From Chloroflexi bacterium HGW-Chloroflexi-10 (GTDB lineage: Bacteria; Chloroflexota; Anaerolineae; Anaerolineales; Anaerolineaceae): DNA of 64,000 nt. Below the pieces are notes generated by a model that was not told the DNA's origin, did no database searches, and saw only the letters and a program-made list of their open reading frames with translations. The DNA is taken from the NCBI GenBank assembly GCA_002840755.1, contig PHBZ01000013.1:62001-126000 (forward strand), in the 5' to 3' direction. Positions 25,018 to 35,750 of the stretch are shown here, piece by piece. A program made the translations under genes and the position numbers. Position 1 is the first letter of the stretch, and each line of letters starts with the position of its first letter.

Positions 25018-25740
25018 CTAAGCCAGTTTCTCCACAGTATGCGTCGGCCAGAAAGTCACCAGGCAAAACACCAGAGCCAGCAGCACACACACCAAAGCAG
25101 CCCACAAATCCCAGGTCAGACCCATCCACTCAGAACGCAAATCGGCGCGCAGCCAGGAAAACAGAAACGTGTGTACTGAAAAAACCAGCCAGGTAAGCGC
25201 TGCAGGCTGTCCGGGACGTCGCTCCGGAAAATGGTTCTCAAGACCAAAATACAATACCAACAATGAAAGTGCCGCCAGCCATTGCAGCGGCATACGGTGT
25301 AGCACTGCTCCGCTTTCATCGAGGGCGAGCGGCGCCCACCACCCCCCCAGCATCTCGGGGCCATAAGCACAACCGCCCGGCCAGCAGGCCAGCCAGGCCA
25401 TTACCGCCATTGGTGGTAGCAGCGGTAGCAGACGGTCCGTGGTATGCAAAAAGGGTATCCGCCGCAGCCAGGAAATCAAACCAATTGCCAGCCAGCCGCC
25501 CAGTAGCGCGCCCGGCCAAACATAACCACCGGCGGAAGGGGCTAGCGCCTGCATACCCTGCGCCTGAAAATATGCCGGATAGACGACAAAATAGCCCAGG
25601 CGTGCAAACAGCATGGCGCTGAACAATACCAGCAGCCCGGCAGTGGTCCAACGCAGCGAATGCCGCTCGGTTACACCATGTGCCACCCGCCATAAACCAA
25701 GAGAAGCGCCTGCGCCCATTAAAAATGCATACCAATTCAC
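25018..25740 (-). CDS. Lgt-like membrane protein lacking catalytic residues
   Basis: 240 residues from GTG 25740, chosen for the AGAGGA site upstream. Six or seven membrane segments in the Lgt pattern. The Lgt signature loop is recognisable as AWLACWPGGCAYG, but the essential Arg and Asn of GRxGNFxNG are Trp and Cys, and the HG of the SFHGG segment is absent (YVWPGALLGG). It is therefore unlikely to transfer diacylglycerol to prolipoproteins. A true Lgt must be elsewhere, since the window encodes several lipoproteins. The gene follows the NAD synthetase pair's direction and may be read ahead of it. Confidence 0.7.
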   Translation of the reverse strand: MNWYAFLMGAGASLGLWRVAHGVTERHSLRWTTAGLLVLFSAMLFARLGYFVVYPAYFQAQGMQALAPSAGGYVWPGALLGGWLAIGLISWLRRIPFLHTTDRLLPLLPPMAVMAWLACWPGGCAYGPEMLGGWWAPLALDESGAVLHRMPLQWLAALSLLVLYFGLENHFPERRPGQPAALTWLVFSVHTFLFSWLRADLRSEWMGLTWDLWAALVCVLLALVFCLVTFWPTHTVEKLA

Positions 25741-26309
25741 GTGAATGATTCCTCTGTCTGCGATTATCCCAGCCTTGAGAAGGGAAGTCAACTGTAAGAG
25801 TAAATTGGAATGGGTGGAAGGTGTATTTTACCTCAGGATCACAAACATTAAAATTACATTAGAAATGTTAAAAAAACTCGCGAAGAATTATTTCTAGAAA
25901 AAATGTTTTTTGACGCAATTTTTAACGAATTTTGATGACTCCCCATGGAGTCGCTATGAGTCGGTGAGTCACATTTTGACTCAAAAAACCCTTTTTTTGA
26001 GTCAAAATGCACAAATTCCCTGGTTTTTGAGTCTTTTTTAATCTGCATGACTCAGTAGTTTAGGAGGGGGTTTTTTTCTTCCGATAATTATGGTTTTTTT
26101 AATTTTATAGAAACTATTTTCGCCTTCTCCGAAGTGAATCTCACGGAAAGTCCGGCAGTCACAAATACTGAATGGTATTTAGGTTATGAATGGCGAATAA
26201 ATGACAATTTTAGTGCTTCAAACAACCAAAAAAATAAATATTTCCCAGTGGATCAACTTTTTGATACACTACAGGTTATCCTGCCGCACGATGGAGCAAA
26301 CCAGACAAT
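25741..26309. other. Divergent intergenic region with a GAGTC cluster
   Basis: 569 bases between the Lgt-like gene and pabBC. It contains the GAGTC cluster and hairpin at 25937-26053 and a long T-rich tract (26061-26106). The small ORFs across it are built from the repeats and have no ribosome sites; I do not call them. Confidence 0.6.
25937..26053. repeat. Eight GAGTC/GACTC sites and a 16-bp hairpin
   Basis: GACTC or GAGTC occurs at 25937, 25948, 25958, 25966, 25978, 25999, 26029 and 26049. ATTTTGACTCAAAAAA (25973-25988) pairs perfectly with TTTTTTGAGTCAAAAT (25993-26008). GACTCC/GGAGTC (25937-25952) forms a second palindrome. Confidence 0.75.
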
Positions 26310-28088
26310 ATGCCTGATTCTTCTGTAGCCTCTTCCAACCGCTTACCCCGGGTTATTCTGAAAGACGCGGCCGCTGCCTGCTGGCTGGTTTTTTCCAGGC
26401 CGTGCCAAACTTGGCGCATTAATCGCCTGGAAGACGTCCTCCCCGCCCTGGAAGATATAGAAAAACAGGTTACCCGGAAGAATGCTTATGCAGCTGGTTT
26501 TGTGTCTTATGAAGCCGCCCCGGCCTTTGATCCAAACCTGGAGGTTTATGCGCCAGGTTCATTTCCCTTGCTGTGGTTCGGCCTTTTCGACGCCCCGGAA
26601 ATCCGCAGGGAACTGCCGCCTCCGCTCACCAACACCCTGACCAGCCTGGATTGGAAACCCTCGATCACCCCGGCAGAATATGCATCCGCTTTCAATCTGA
26701 TCAAAGAAAATATCGCCCGCGGGCAAACCTACCAGGTCAACTTTACTCACCACTTACACAGCCGCATACCCTTCCCGCCCGAGGATATTTTCGCGCAATT
26801 GGTCGCTAATCACAACCAACCCTACAGCGCCTTTGTGGAGCTGGAAGATTGGGCTGTCTGTTCCGCCTCGCCGGAATTATTCTTCCGCTTATCCGGGGAG
26901 ACTATCGAATCCCTGCCCATGAAAGGTACAGCCGCCCGTGGTTTATGGCCCCAGCAGGACCAGGCGCAGGCGCAATACTTGCTGCAGAGTGAAAAAGAAC
27001 GCGCTGAAAATGTGATGATCGTGGATATGGTGCGCAATGATTTTGGCCGTATCGCCAGAACCGGTACGGTCACCGTTCCCGAATTATTCAGAACAGAACG
27101 CTATCCAACGGTCTGGCAAATGGTTTCACTTGTGCGCGCAGAAACCAGCGCCAGCCTGGCAGAAATTTTCCAGGCCACATTTCCACCGGCCTCGATCACC
27201 GGTGCGCCGAAAAAAAGCACCATGCAGATCATTCGAACAGTGGAAAAGAATCCCCGCCGCATTTACACCGGGGCAATCGGCATGCTGAAACCCGGCCGGC
27301 AGGCGCAATTCAATGTTGCCATTCGCACCATTCTGATCAACAAGACCAATCAGCAGGCTGAATACGGCTTGGGCGGCGCTATCGTTTGGGATTCCGATTG
27401 TGAACTTGAACAGGAAGAATGCCGCATCAAGGCCCGGGTTTTATCCCGCCAACCGCTCATCTTCGATCTGCTCGAAAGTCTGCGCTGGGACGAGCAGCAC
27501 GGCTTCTGGTTATTGGAAGAACATTTGCAGCGTCTGGCGCAATCAGCCGCTTATTTTGGATATACCTGTGACATCCCCCGCATAACCAGCTGCCTGGAAA
27601 ATTTCGTGCAAGCCCTGAGTAACACCCATAAAATACGTCTGCTCTTAAATCGCCAGGGGGACATACACATCGAATCGGAGAGAATTGAAGTAATTACATC
27701 TGCTGAACCGCTGCGTGTCTGCCTGGCAAAGCAGCCAGTTAACACGAATAACGTTTTTCTATACCATAAAACCACACACAGGGAAGTTTACGACCAGGCA
27801 CGCGCGGCCCAGCCAGATGCAAACGATATCATTCTCTACAATCAATTCGGCCAGGTAACCGAGAGCTGCCGCGCCAACCTGATGATTGAAATACATGGTC
27901 AATGCTATACACCCCCCATCCAATGCGGCTTATTAGGCGGTACACTCCGCGCTAGACTGATTAAAGAGCAATCCCTCAGCGAACGCATCATCACCCTGGA
28001 AGAAGTCCACAACACAGATCAAATCTGGTTGTTTAACTCGGTACGCGGAATTTGGCCGGTGATATTAAAAAATAACGGGGCTGCCTGA
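26310..28088 (+). CDS. pabBC: Fused aminodeoxychorismate synthase component I and aminodeoxychorismate lyase
   Basis: 592 residues. Residues 1-370 are PabB: MKGTAARG with the active-site Lys, the metal-binding DMVRNDFGR, SITGAPKKSTM and YTGAIGM. Residues 385-590 are a class IV aminotransferase fold: FWLLEEHLQRL, the PLP Lys in YHKTTHREVY and the TESCRANLM segment, typical of PabC. Together they turn chorismate and ammonia into 4-aminobenzoate for folate. The glutaminase PabA is not adjacent and may be shared with tryptophan synthesis. The ATG has only a distant GGAG. Confidence 0.93.
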   Translation: MPDSSVASSNRLPRVILKDAAAACWLVFSRPCQTWRINRLEDVLPALEDIEKQVTRKNAYAAGFVSYEAAPAFDPNLEVYAPGSFPLLWFGLFDAPEIRRELPPPLTNTLTSLDWKPSITPAEYASAFNLIKENIARGQTYQVNFTHHLHSRIPFPPEDIFAQLVANHNQPYSAFVELEDWAVCSASPELFFRLSGETIESLPMKGTAARGLWPQQDQAQAQYLLQSEKERAENVMIVDMVRNDFGRIARTGTVTVPELFRTERYPTVWQMVSLVRAETSASLAEIFQATFPPASITGAPKKSTMQIIRTVEKNPRRIYTGAIGMLKPGRQAQFNVAIRTILINKTNQQAEYGLGGAIVWDSDCELEQEECRIKARVLSRQPLIFDLLESLRWDEQHGFWLLEEHLQRLAQSAAYFGYTCDIPRITSCLENFVQALSNTHKIRLLLNRQGDIHIESERIEVITSAEPLRVCLAKQPVNTNNVFLYHKTTHREVYDQARAAQPDANDIILYNQFGQVTESCRANLMIEIHGQCYTPPIQCGLLGGTLRARLIKEQSLSERIITLEEVHNTDQIWLFNSVRGIWPVILKNNGAA

Positions 28089-28102
28089 GAAAAGCAGCCC
28101 CG
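28069..28102 (-). terminator. Terminator of the ABC-Yip1 operon
   Basis: On the minus strand CGGGGCTGC and GCAGCCCCG form a 9-bp stem followed by TTATTTTTT. It overlaps the pabBC stop codon on the other strand. Confidence 0.8.
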
Positions 28103-28130
28103 TATGGATACTTGTTTTTAACCGGCTGAA

Positions 28131-29456
28131 CTATTCGTACTTTAATGCCATAACCGGTTCCAATGTAGCTGCCCGCAGCGCCGGGTATAACCCGGAAAGG
28201 AAACCAACCAGGGTGGCAAAGACAATCGCAAACAACAGCAGCCACACCGGGGTAATCGCGGAAAGATCCGGCGGCAATACACCGGATTGCGCTTGGCCGG
28301 CCAGGTACTGCATGGCTACCAGGTTCAACAGCTTGCTGCCGCCCCAGCCCAATGCCACGCCGCCCAAACCACCTAAAAATCCAATCCCGGCTGCTTCTCC
28401 CAAAAATATGGTCAGTACATCTTTGTTAGTGGCGCCAATGGCCTTCATTAAACCAATCTCACGCGTGCGTTCCAGAATGGCCATCGCCATTGTGTTTGCA
28501 ATCCCAATCGCTGCTACCAGTAAGGCAATCGCGCCAATACCGCCAAAAACAACCTGCAATATAATGAAGAAGCTGTTAATCCCTTCCACATAGCTTTGCG
28601 GAGAATAAGCCATAAAGCCCAGTTCATTGATCTGGTCGGTGATATCCACCACCATATCCGGGCTTTCGGCTTTGACAATCACATTCTGATAACCATCCTT
28701 ATTGCGATTGATGCGTTTACCATTGTTAAACCACTCGTTCCAGGTATTCAGGTCATCCATGTTGACGATAAAAACGCCGTCGGCCTCATTGCGCATTTCT
28801 TTTAAAACACCTACCACCTGCAGGGTAACTGTTTTTTTCACTTCCTTGCCGTCATTCGTCCATTTGGTTAATATAAGCTTGACGCGCTGATCCATCAGTT
28901 CAGGCTGAGGGGCTGGTTCCTGGCCGGGACGCTGTTTGGGGTCATAGAAATTTTGGGTCATCCAATAACCGGCAATCACCGTTCCTTTACGCAAATCCAG
29001 GGTGCCCTGTTCAGCTTCATAGCCAAAATTCTCCAGGTTACTGGTTTGTACACCCATCATACTCGCCCAGGTTTCCATTTTACCCACCTGGATGGTGCCG
29101 CCGCCATTCAGATACTCACGCGGAATCACTTCCGCAACACCCGGAATGGCTTCGATGTTTTTAATAGCGCTGGTCGTCAGCATTTGTACTGTACTGACAC
29201 CACCCCCACCGCCGCTTTCCATCATAACCATTCCACCGCCGCCGCCTTGATCATAATTAGGATAAACTTCGATCTTACTTAAATCGTTAATCCCATACAG
29301 GCTGCTGGTAGCGCTCTTCTGCAGCCCGCTGGCCAAAGAAACCAGCAGTACAACCGCAGCGGTGCCAATAACTACCCCAATGGCGGTTAATGCCACCCGG
29401 CCTTTGCGCCGGCGCAGGTTCTCCGATATCAGGCTAAGCAAATCCCAGAAACGCAT
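28131..29456 (-). CDS. MacB/FtsX-type ABC permease
   Basis: 441 residues. One N-terminal membrane helix (about 20-45), a large MacB-like exported domain with glycine-rich runs (GGGGG near 73 and 83), and three C-terminal helices (about 300-420) with the TREIGLMKAIGA segment that faces the ATPase. Such permeases do not move small molecules but work as mechanotransducers or export lipoproteins and peptides. It starts five bases after the CARDB-like gene, with AAAGGAT as ribosome site, and ends the operon. N-terminal sequence RRRKGRVALTAIGVVIG is typical. Confidence 0.93.
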   Translation of the reverse strand: MRFWDLLSLISENLRRRKGRVALTAIGVVIGTAAVVLLVSLASGLQKSATSSLYGINDLSKIEVYPNYDQGGGGGMVMMESGGGGGVSTVQMLTTSAIKNIEAIPGVAEVIPREYLNGGGTIQVGKMETWASMMGVQTSNLENFGYEAEQGTLDLRKGTVIAGYWMTQNFYDPKQRPGQEPAPQPELMDQRVKLILTKWTNDGKEVKKTVTLQVVGVLKEMRNEADGVFIVNMDDLNTWNEWFNNGKRINRNKDGYQNVIVKAESPDMVVDITDQINELGFMAYSPQSYVEGINSFFIILQVVFGGIGAIALLVAAIGIANTMAMAILERTREIGLMKAIGATNKDVLTIFLGEAAGIGFLGGLGGVALGWGGSKLLNLVAMQYLAGQAQSGVLPPDLSAITPVWLLLFAIVFATLVGFLSGLYPALRAATLEPVMALKYE

Positions 29457-29461
29457 AAGTA

Positions 29462-31282
29462 TTATCCTTTCGGGCCTACAACGCCCGGTTTGCCCTCCGG
29501 AATTATTTCCCCTTCCATTGGATAATTAATCACTGGCTCAGCTTTGCCGCTGCCCAAACCCAGCATTCCTTTTACAAAGCGCATCAGTTTATCACCGGCC
29601 GTCTCAGGTTGATCCAGCGGAATTTCTCCCGGGAAGCCTTCTTCGCCAGGCATAGGTTCAAAAACAGGCATCTCTTCCACATTGACAGTTAAGGTTTGCT
29701 CGATCACCTTGGGTTGGTTGAAATCATCGGTGTAATTAACGGTAATGCTCACATCCAGCGGACCGGTAGCAAAGGGCATCGCCATAGCATCCAGAGTAAA
29801 ATAGCCACCTGGTTCCAGGTTGCCCACCAGGGCCACATTCCCGGTGATATCCGCACCCTCAGAGCTGACCCTCATATTTCCTAAAACAGCTGTGGTTTTG
29901 CCCAGGTTGGTAATCTGCAAGGGGAGCATATTCATCTGTCCGGTCATAAAGATCCCTGGGTCTATGTAAAAACCGATATCCATCTTGGGCAGGTTATAGA
30001 CCAGCAAAGTAATTACCTGATCATCCACCACCCGTTCGCCTTTGCTGTTCAGATAAGTAAACGAGAGTTTGAAGGGATAGGCGCCCGGGGTGGCGGAAAC
30101 ATTCACAATCATTTGAGCCTGCCCGGTAACCTTCTGGCCCACCGGCACCGCATCCAGAAAAATCAGGTTGGAAGTTCCCAGTGGGGCAAACGTTGTCAGG
30201 TCCGAACCAGTGGTCGTAACTCCATTGTTCTGACTGGTTTGTCCATTATTATCGTTACTGCTGGCTACTACACCGCCGCCCAATACCAGGGTCACACTCT
30301 TGGCATCTACGGTGCCCAGGTTGCGCACATCTATCGAGAGATTAAAAATACTGCCCGGCTGCAAGGGGTTGATATCGGCTGTATAACCGCCCACCACCAA
30401 TTGCGCGCGCGCTTGTGCGGTGGGGGTAACGGTCGCAGCCACAGAACCCTTCCACTGAACCAAACCAATGGTAATTGTAAATTTTTCGGTATAGGCAGTG
30501 CCGGCATCGTCCGTGTAGCCCACGTTAACGATCACGGCGCCGGTTGCAGTTCCCCAAAGCGAAGCATTTGCCCGCATCGGCTGGTTAAAATTCGTATTGC
30601 TGCCGGAACCGATTGAAGCCACCGCAATAACGCCGCCTGTTTCCAGCGGCAAAAAGTCGGCGCTTTCAAAAGTAGCCACCACATTCTTGGCTTCGCTGCC
30701 GCCGGTGTTTACTAATTTCACCTTCAAGGTAAAATCTGTACCGGGGGTAATCGCCCCACCGGCGTTGTAGGAATCCACTACCAACAGTGGGCGCGAGAAC
30801 GGAGCGGCTGTGGGTGTAACCGGCACGGTGATTACGGCTGTGGTGATAAATTCCAATGGTATGGTGGTTAAAGTACCAGTAACAGTAACCACTTTTGCAA
30901 AATACTGATTATTAACATAAGTAGAAGGAATTACTACCTGAACATTGACATCACATTGTGCGCCTGCTTCCAATGTACAACTGGTTGAGCTTAAAGAGAC
31001 ATCTGTGTCAGCAGTAATTGCCACTGTATCTGCAGCATCACCGCTATTGGTTATTCTCAAGTTATATGTAACCGCAGTACCGGGGGCAGCTGATTTTGCG
31101 TAACTGTCCAAAGTAGCATTGATAATGGCATCCGCAACAGGTGCAGGGGAAGGCATTTCTTCTGTAGGTGTTTCTACAGTAGGCGTCCCTTCCTGTGCGG
31201 ATACAGCTTGCGGTAAAACACTGCTTAAAATCAAAATAGATACAAAACACAATCCAAACATGGTTTTCATCAAATTTTTCAT
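29462..31282 (-). CDS. Exported CARDB-like repeat protein in an ABC operon
   Basis: 606 residues. A signal peptide covers about 1-29; a Thr/Pro/Glu linker follows. Then come about four immunoglobulin-like domains of the CARDB/NEW3 kind (DSYAKSAAPGTAVTYNLRI, SYNAGGAITPGTDFTLKVKL, GYTADINPLQPGSIFNLSID, MDIGFYIDPGIFMTGQMNML). There is no LPxxxR-type tail; it ends Gly/Pro-rich. It overlaps the ATPase gene by four bases (ATGA) and precedes the permease, so it is probably the extracytoplasmic partner of this ABC system, in the place where a membrane-fusion protein would be expected in MacAB. Confidence 0.85.
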   Translation of the reverse strand: MKNLMKTMFGLCFVSILILSSVLPQAVSAQEGTPTVETPTEEMPSPAPVADAIINATLDSYAKSAAPGTAVTYNLRITNSGDAADTVAITADTDVSLSSTSCTLEAGAQCDVNVQVVIPSTYVNNQYFAKVVTVTGTLTTIPLEFITTAVITVPVTPTAAPFSRPLLVVDSYNAGGAITPGTDFTLKVKLVNTGGSEAKNVVATFESADFLPLETGGVIAVASIGSGSNTNFNQPMRANASLWGTATGAVIVNVGYTDDAGTAYTEKFTITIGLVQWKGSVAATVTPTAQARAQLVVGGYTADINPLQPGSIFNLSIDVRNLGTVDAKSVTLVLGGGVVASSNDNNGQTSQNNGVTTTGSDLTTFAPLGTSNLIFLDAVPVGQKVTGQAQMIVNVSATPGAYPFKLSFTYLNSKGERVVDDQVITLLVYNLPKMDIGFYIDPGIFMTGQMNMLPLQITNLGKTTAVLGNMRVSSEGADITGNVALVGNLEPGGYFTLDAMAMPFATGPLDVSITVNYTDDFNQPKVIEQTLTVNVEEMPVFEPMPGEEGFPGEIPLDQPETAGDKLMRFVKGMLGLGSGKAEPVINYPMEGEIIPEGKPGVVGPKG

Positions 31283-32022
31283 ATTTTATTTTCCTCCGGT
31301 TCTTCTTCCGGTATTTCAAAGTGGGAGGCTGCCTCATATTCCGCTTCGCTCACCACTAATCCATCCAACAAATAAATAGTATCACTCGCAAACTGGCGCA
31401 TGCGTAAATCATGTGACACCACCACCACCGTACGGCCTTCCAGGTGCAATTGGGAAAGCAGCTTCATAATGCTTAAACCACTGCTGGTATCCAGGTTGCC
31501 GGTCGGTTCATCTGCCAAAATCATGGGCGGGTTGTTCACCAGGGAACGTGCTACCGCCACACGCTGCTGCTGACCACCGGACAATTCAGTAGGCCGGTGT
31601 AAGGCGCGGTTGGCCAGGCCAACCTGTTGCAATAAACGCACGGCGCGTTTGTGGCGTTCTCCCCCGGCGATTCCGGCGAAACGCATGGGAAAAATCACGT
31701 TTTGCAGTGCGGTCATGCTGGAGATCAGGTTAAACGATTGAAAAATAAACCCCACCATTTTACGGCGGTAGACTCCCAGATCATTCTCATCCATTTTTTG
31801 CAGTTCCAGGCCTTGCACCTTAATCGAGCCGCTGGTACAACGATCCAACCCGCCGAGCTGGTACAACAAAGTGCTCTTACCGGAACCGGAAGGGCCCATA
31901 ATGACGGTGAAAGATCCTTTCTGAATATCCAGGTCCACACCCGCCAGGGCATTCACTTTTTGTTTTCCCATGATAAAGGTTTTCCGCAAATCGCGGATTT
32001 GAATAAACGCTGAGGATTCCAT
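31279..32022 (-). CDS. MacB/LolD-type ABC ATPase
   Basis: 247 residues from ATG 32022, which lies seven bases after the stop of the Yip1 gene; the longer frame starting at TTG 32064 would overlap that gene by 35 bases. Walker A GPSGSGKSTLL, signature LSGGQQQRVAVARSL, Walker B MILADEPTGNLD and the switch His in VVSHDLRM. The DEPTGNLD form is typical for MacB/LolD/FtsE-type ATPases and matches the FtsX-type permease in the operon. Confidence 0.95.
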   Translation of the reverse strand: MESSAFIQIRDLRKTFIMGKQKVNALAGVDLDIQKGSFTVIMGPSGSGKSTLLYQLGGLDRCTSGSIKVQGLELQKMDENDLGVYRRKMVGFIFQSFNLISSMTALQNVIFPMRFAGIAGGERHKRAVRLLQQVGLANRALHRPTELSGGQQQRVAVARSLVNNPPMILADEPTGNLDTSSGLSIMKLLSQLHLEGRTVVVVSHDLRMRQFASDTIYLLDGLVVSEAEYEAASHFEIPEEEPEENKI

Positions 32023-32029
32023 GTTGTTT

Positions 32030-32797
32030 CTAGCCGCCGGCAAGCGAGCCGAGCTGTGCACCAAGAAATACCGGCAGCGCTTTTAATGCCAGGAAAATAA
32101 CCATAGCAATCAACGTGGCTAACCAGACCTTCACGGGTTTCATCCCGGAAACCTTTCCGGCGCCAATGACCATCAACACAATCTGCCAGATTAAATATAA
32201 ATCAATAAAAGCCAGAATCGCACCCAAAAATGCCCCGCCGCCGGAAACACCATCCGCCATAAATCCCGAAAGACCGGGTTTGGTGATCAGTTGTTTCGTG
32301 ACCAGAATAGCCACAATTTGCACAATATCGCGCAGAACAAAAGGTATTCCCGCCCAGGCAACCACATTTAAAGAAGATCGATTACTGCTGCGGCTGCCAT
32401 TCAGGGTCAACGAAAGATGCAGAATACTGCCCAACAGGAACCAGCCAATCCAGATCCCGGCAAACTTGCCCAGCAGCGGAAAGACCATCGTCATCACCGG
32501 GCTGGTGCCCATGCTGGCCGCCTGGTTAATCGAGTCCTGTTGCTCCGGCGTGAAGTATTGGTTCATCTCTGGATCAGGAACCACCTGCGAAGCCTGCCCA
32601 ATCAATGGTGCAGACACCAATACCAATACCACTGCTGAAATCATTAAAATCAGCAGCGGTGCTAACCAAACCGCATGATTTTTTTCGGCGATCTCCGCCA
32701 TTACCCGGCGGGGTCGAATAAAAATTGGAAAAAACCAGCCAAATTGCAATTTCTTTGGTTTTTCTTCTTCCAGGTAAGCCAAATCATTCTCCGACAT
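32030..32797 (-). CDS. Yip1-family membrane protein
   Basis: 255 residues with five membrane segments (about 45-65, 112-135, 150-172, 185-210 and 225-245). The pattern, with a charged N-terminus followed by FIRPRRVMAEIA, fits the Yip1/YIF1 superfamily found in bacteria, whose role is unknown. GAGAGGAG precedes the ATG. It is the first gene of the operon with the MacB-type ATPase, the CARDB-like protein and the permease. Confidence 0.8.
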   Translation of the reverse strand: MSENDLAYLEEEKPKKLQFGWFFPIFIRPRRVMAEIAEKNHAVWLAPLLILMISAVVLVLVSAPLIGQASQVVPDPEMNQYFTPEQQDSINQAASMGTSPVMTMVFPLLGKFAGIWIGWFLLGSILHLSLTLNGSRSSNRSSLNVVAWAGIPFVLRDIVQIVAILVTKQLITKPGLSGFMADGVSGGGAFLGAILAFIDLYLIWQIVLMVIGAGKVSGMKPVKVWLATLIAMVIFLALKALPVFLGAQLGSLAGG

Positions 32798-33200
32798 AAG
32801 TCTCCTCTCTGATAACTACCATGGTTTAATAAAAAACAAACCCTGGTAGTAAGACGTCCATGCCCCAAAAAAAGTTTCCATTTTTGAAATTAAAATAAAT
32901 TCTACACCACTATAGGTGCAAATATAATGGACAAATCCGGAAATCAGCCATTTGTACAGGTAATATCAACCAGATTTACGAGGTTTTTCCTGTTTTCAAC
33001 CAGAATCAGACATCTTTAACAACCCCAAAGGAGAGATGCACTTTACCGGCCTGCCCGCCCACCTGCTTCTTAGCCGCCGCTGCTTGCCCCAAAAACAAAT
33101 TATCAGGCGAGCAAGTGCGTTTCTCCTCATAACAACCCCACCCGAATCCCCCGGAGTTTTTGTTGCCGGCCGGCAACAAAAACTCCGGGTCACGGAAAAA
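32798..33200. other. Intergenic region with a long palindrome
   Basis: 403 bases. It holds the promoter region of the Yip1 operon (AT-rich, about 32870-32930) and, at the metY end, the 40-base palindrome. I see no coding sequence; ORFs over 33036-33200 continue into metY as shadows. Confidence 0.5.
33150..33189. repeat. Perfect 40-base palindrome after metY
   Basis: Twenty-base arms meet with no loop at CCGG|CCGG (centre 33169/33170); the arm begins CCCGGAGTTTTTGTTGCCGG. It lies 11 bases past the metY stop. There is no T-run after it on either strand, so it is not a normal terminator. Confidence 0.8.
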
Positions 33201-34532
<1,332 letters not shown>

Positions 34533-34632
34533 CTAAATATTTCTGAATACCTGATAAAAACGAAATTTTGATTAATCAGTACAGTACAACAGGTGACCAT
34601 AAATCCATAACCTGCTCCTTTTTCAAAAAAAC

Positions 34633-35571
34633 TCATTCACCCAGCGCAGAAAACGATTTGACCTGATTCAAATCGTAAGGTGTTTCCTGGTAAACGTAAT
34701 AATTAATCCAGTTGGCAAATAACAGGTTGGCATGACCTCGCCAACGCACCACCGGCTCACGGGTGGGGTCATCATTGGGGTAATAATTCAACGGAATGTT
34801 TATTGGCAGCCCTGCCGCCACATCCCTGTCGTATTCTTTTTTTAATGTGAATGGGTCGTACTCCGAATGCCCGGTAATAAAAACCTGCCGGCCATCACGC
34901 GTGGCAAGTATATTTACCCCGGCCTCATCCGATTCGCCCAGAATCATTAGTTCCGGAATTTTTTCAATATCAGCGCGGCGGATCTCGGTATGGCGTGAAT
35001 GCGGCGCGTAAAAAACATCATCGAAACCACGCAGTAACGGATTATGTGTATCCATCACCCGGTGTAAAAATACGCCAAATTTCTTGGCCTGAAGGGCGTA
35101 CTTGGGAATGCCAAATTGATGATAGAGCGCTGCCTGAGCGCCCCAGCAAATATAAAACAAAGAAAATACGCGGGTCAGTGCCCAATCCATAATAAGCTTT
35201 AACTCTTCCCAATAATCTACCTCTTCAAAAGGCAGGTGCTCCACTGGCGCGCCGGTGATAATTAATGCATCAAACTTCTGATCCTGGATCTGATCGAATG
35301 TCTGGTAAAAAGATAAAAGATGCTCTTCGGGTGTGTTTTTGCTCTGGTGTGTCCGGATCCGCACCAGAGTAACTTCAACCTGGATGGCTGTATTTCCTAA
35401 TAAACGCAGCAATTGGGTTTCGGTAACAATCTTGGTGGGCATCAAATTCAGAATAGCCACCCTTAATGGGCGGATATCCTGATGAAAAGCGCGCTTTTCA
35501 TCCATAACAAATATATTTTCTTGTTGCAAAATCTGTTTCGCTGGTAATTGGTCCGGTATTTTTATGGGCAT
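34633..35571 (-). CDS. metAA: Homoserine O-acetyltransferase (MetA family)
   Basis: 312 residues. MetA signature with Cys142 in [10 protein letters not shown], His in the APHSRHTE segment and [10 protein letters not shown] near 235. Residue 111 is Glu ([12 protein letters not shown]). It is established for this family that Glu111 gives acetyl-CoA specificity and Gly111 succinyl-CoA, so this enzyme should acetylate homoserine. AAGGAA precedes the ATG. The SAM-I riboswitch and its terminator lie directly upstream. Confidence 0.95.
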   Translation of the reverse strand: MPIKIPDQLPAKQILQQENIFVMDEKRAFHQDIRPLRVAILNLMPTKIVTETQLLRLLGNTAIQVEVTLVRIRTHQSKNTPEEHLLSFYQTFDQIQDQKFDALIITGAPVEHLPFEEVDYWEELKLIMDWALTRVFSLFYICWGAQAALYHQFGIPKYALQAKKFGVFLHRVMDTHNPLLRGFDDVFYAPHSRHTEIRRADIEKIPELMILGESDEAGVNILATRDGRQVFITGHSEYDPFTLKKEYDRDVAAGLPINIPLNYYPNDDPTREPVVRWRGHANLLFANWINYYVYQETPYDLNQVKSFSALGE

Positions 35572-35590
35572 ATCATTTCCTTATCATCAT

Positions 35591-35627
35591 CAAAATAAAA
35601 AGACTCTTCCAAAAGATAAGAAGAGTC
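35591..35627 (-). terminator. Terminator of the SAM riboswitch
   Basis: On the minus strand GACTCTTC and GAAGAGTC form an 8-bp stem followed by TTTTTATTTTG, 20 bases before the metA start. Confidence 0.9.
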
Positions 35628-35644
35628 CACCATACAGTCATACT

Positions 35645-35750
35645 CCTCTCATCTTCCAGATATTGTTCTGCCGGATTTGGCACCTGGTTCTAACGAACTG
35701 GTTGTCAAGGCATCATCGGGCCGGTCCCTCCGCCTTTCTGGATAAGAGCA
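35645..35750 (-). promoter_or_regulatory. SAM-I riboswitch (S-box)
   Basis: On the minus strand the conserved blocks are in order: CTCTTATCCAGAAAGGCGGA, GGGACCGGCCCGATGATGCC, TTGACAACC, AGGTGCCAAATCC, and the P1 partner GATGAGAG. It would stop transcription of metA-metY when SAM is abundant. Confidence 0.95.

Noticed and set aside
25854..26048. 64-residue frame rich in Ser and Lys
   Set aside because: It is a translation of the GAGTC repeat cluster, with no ribosome site.
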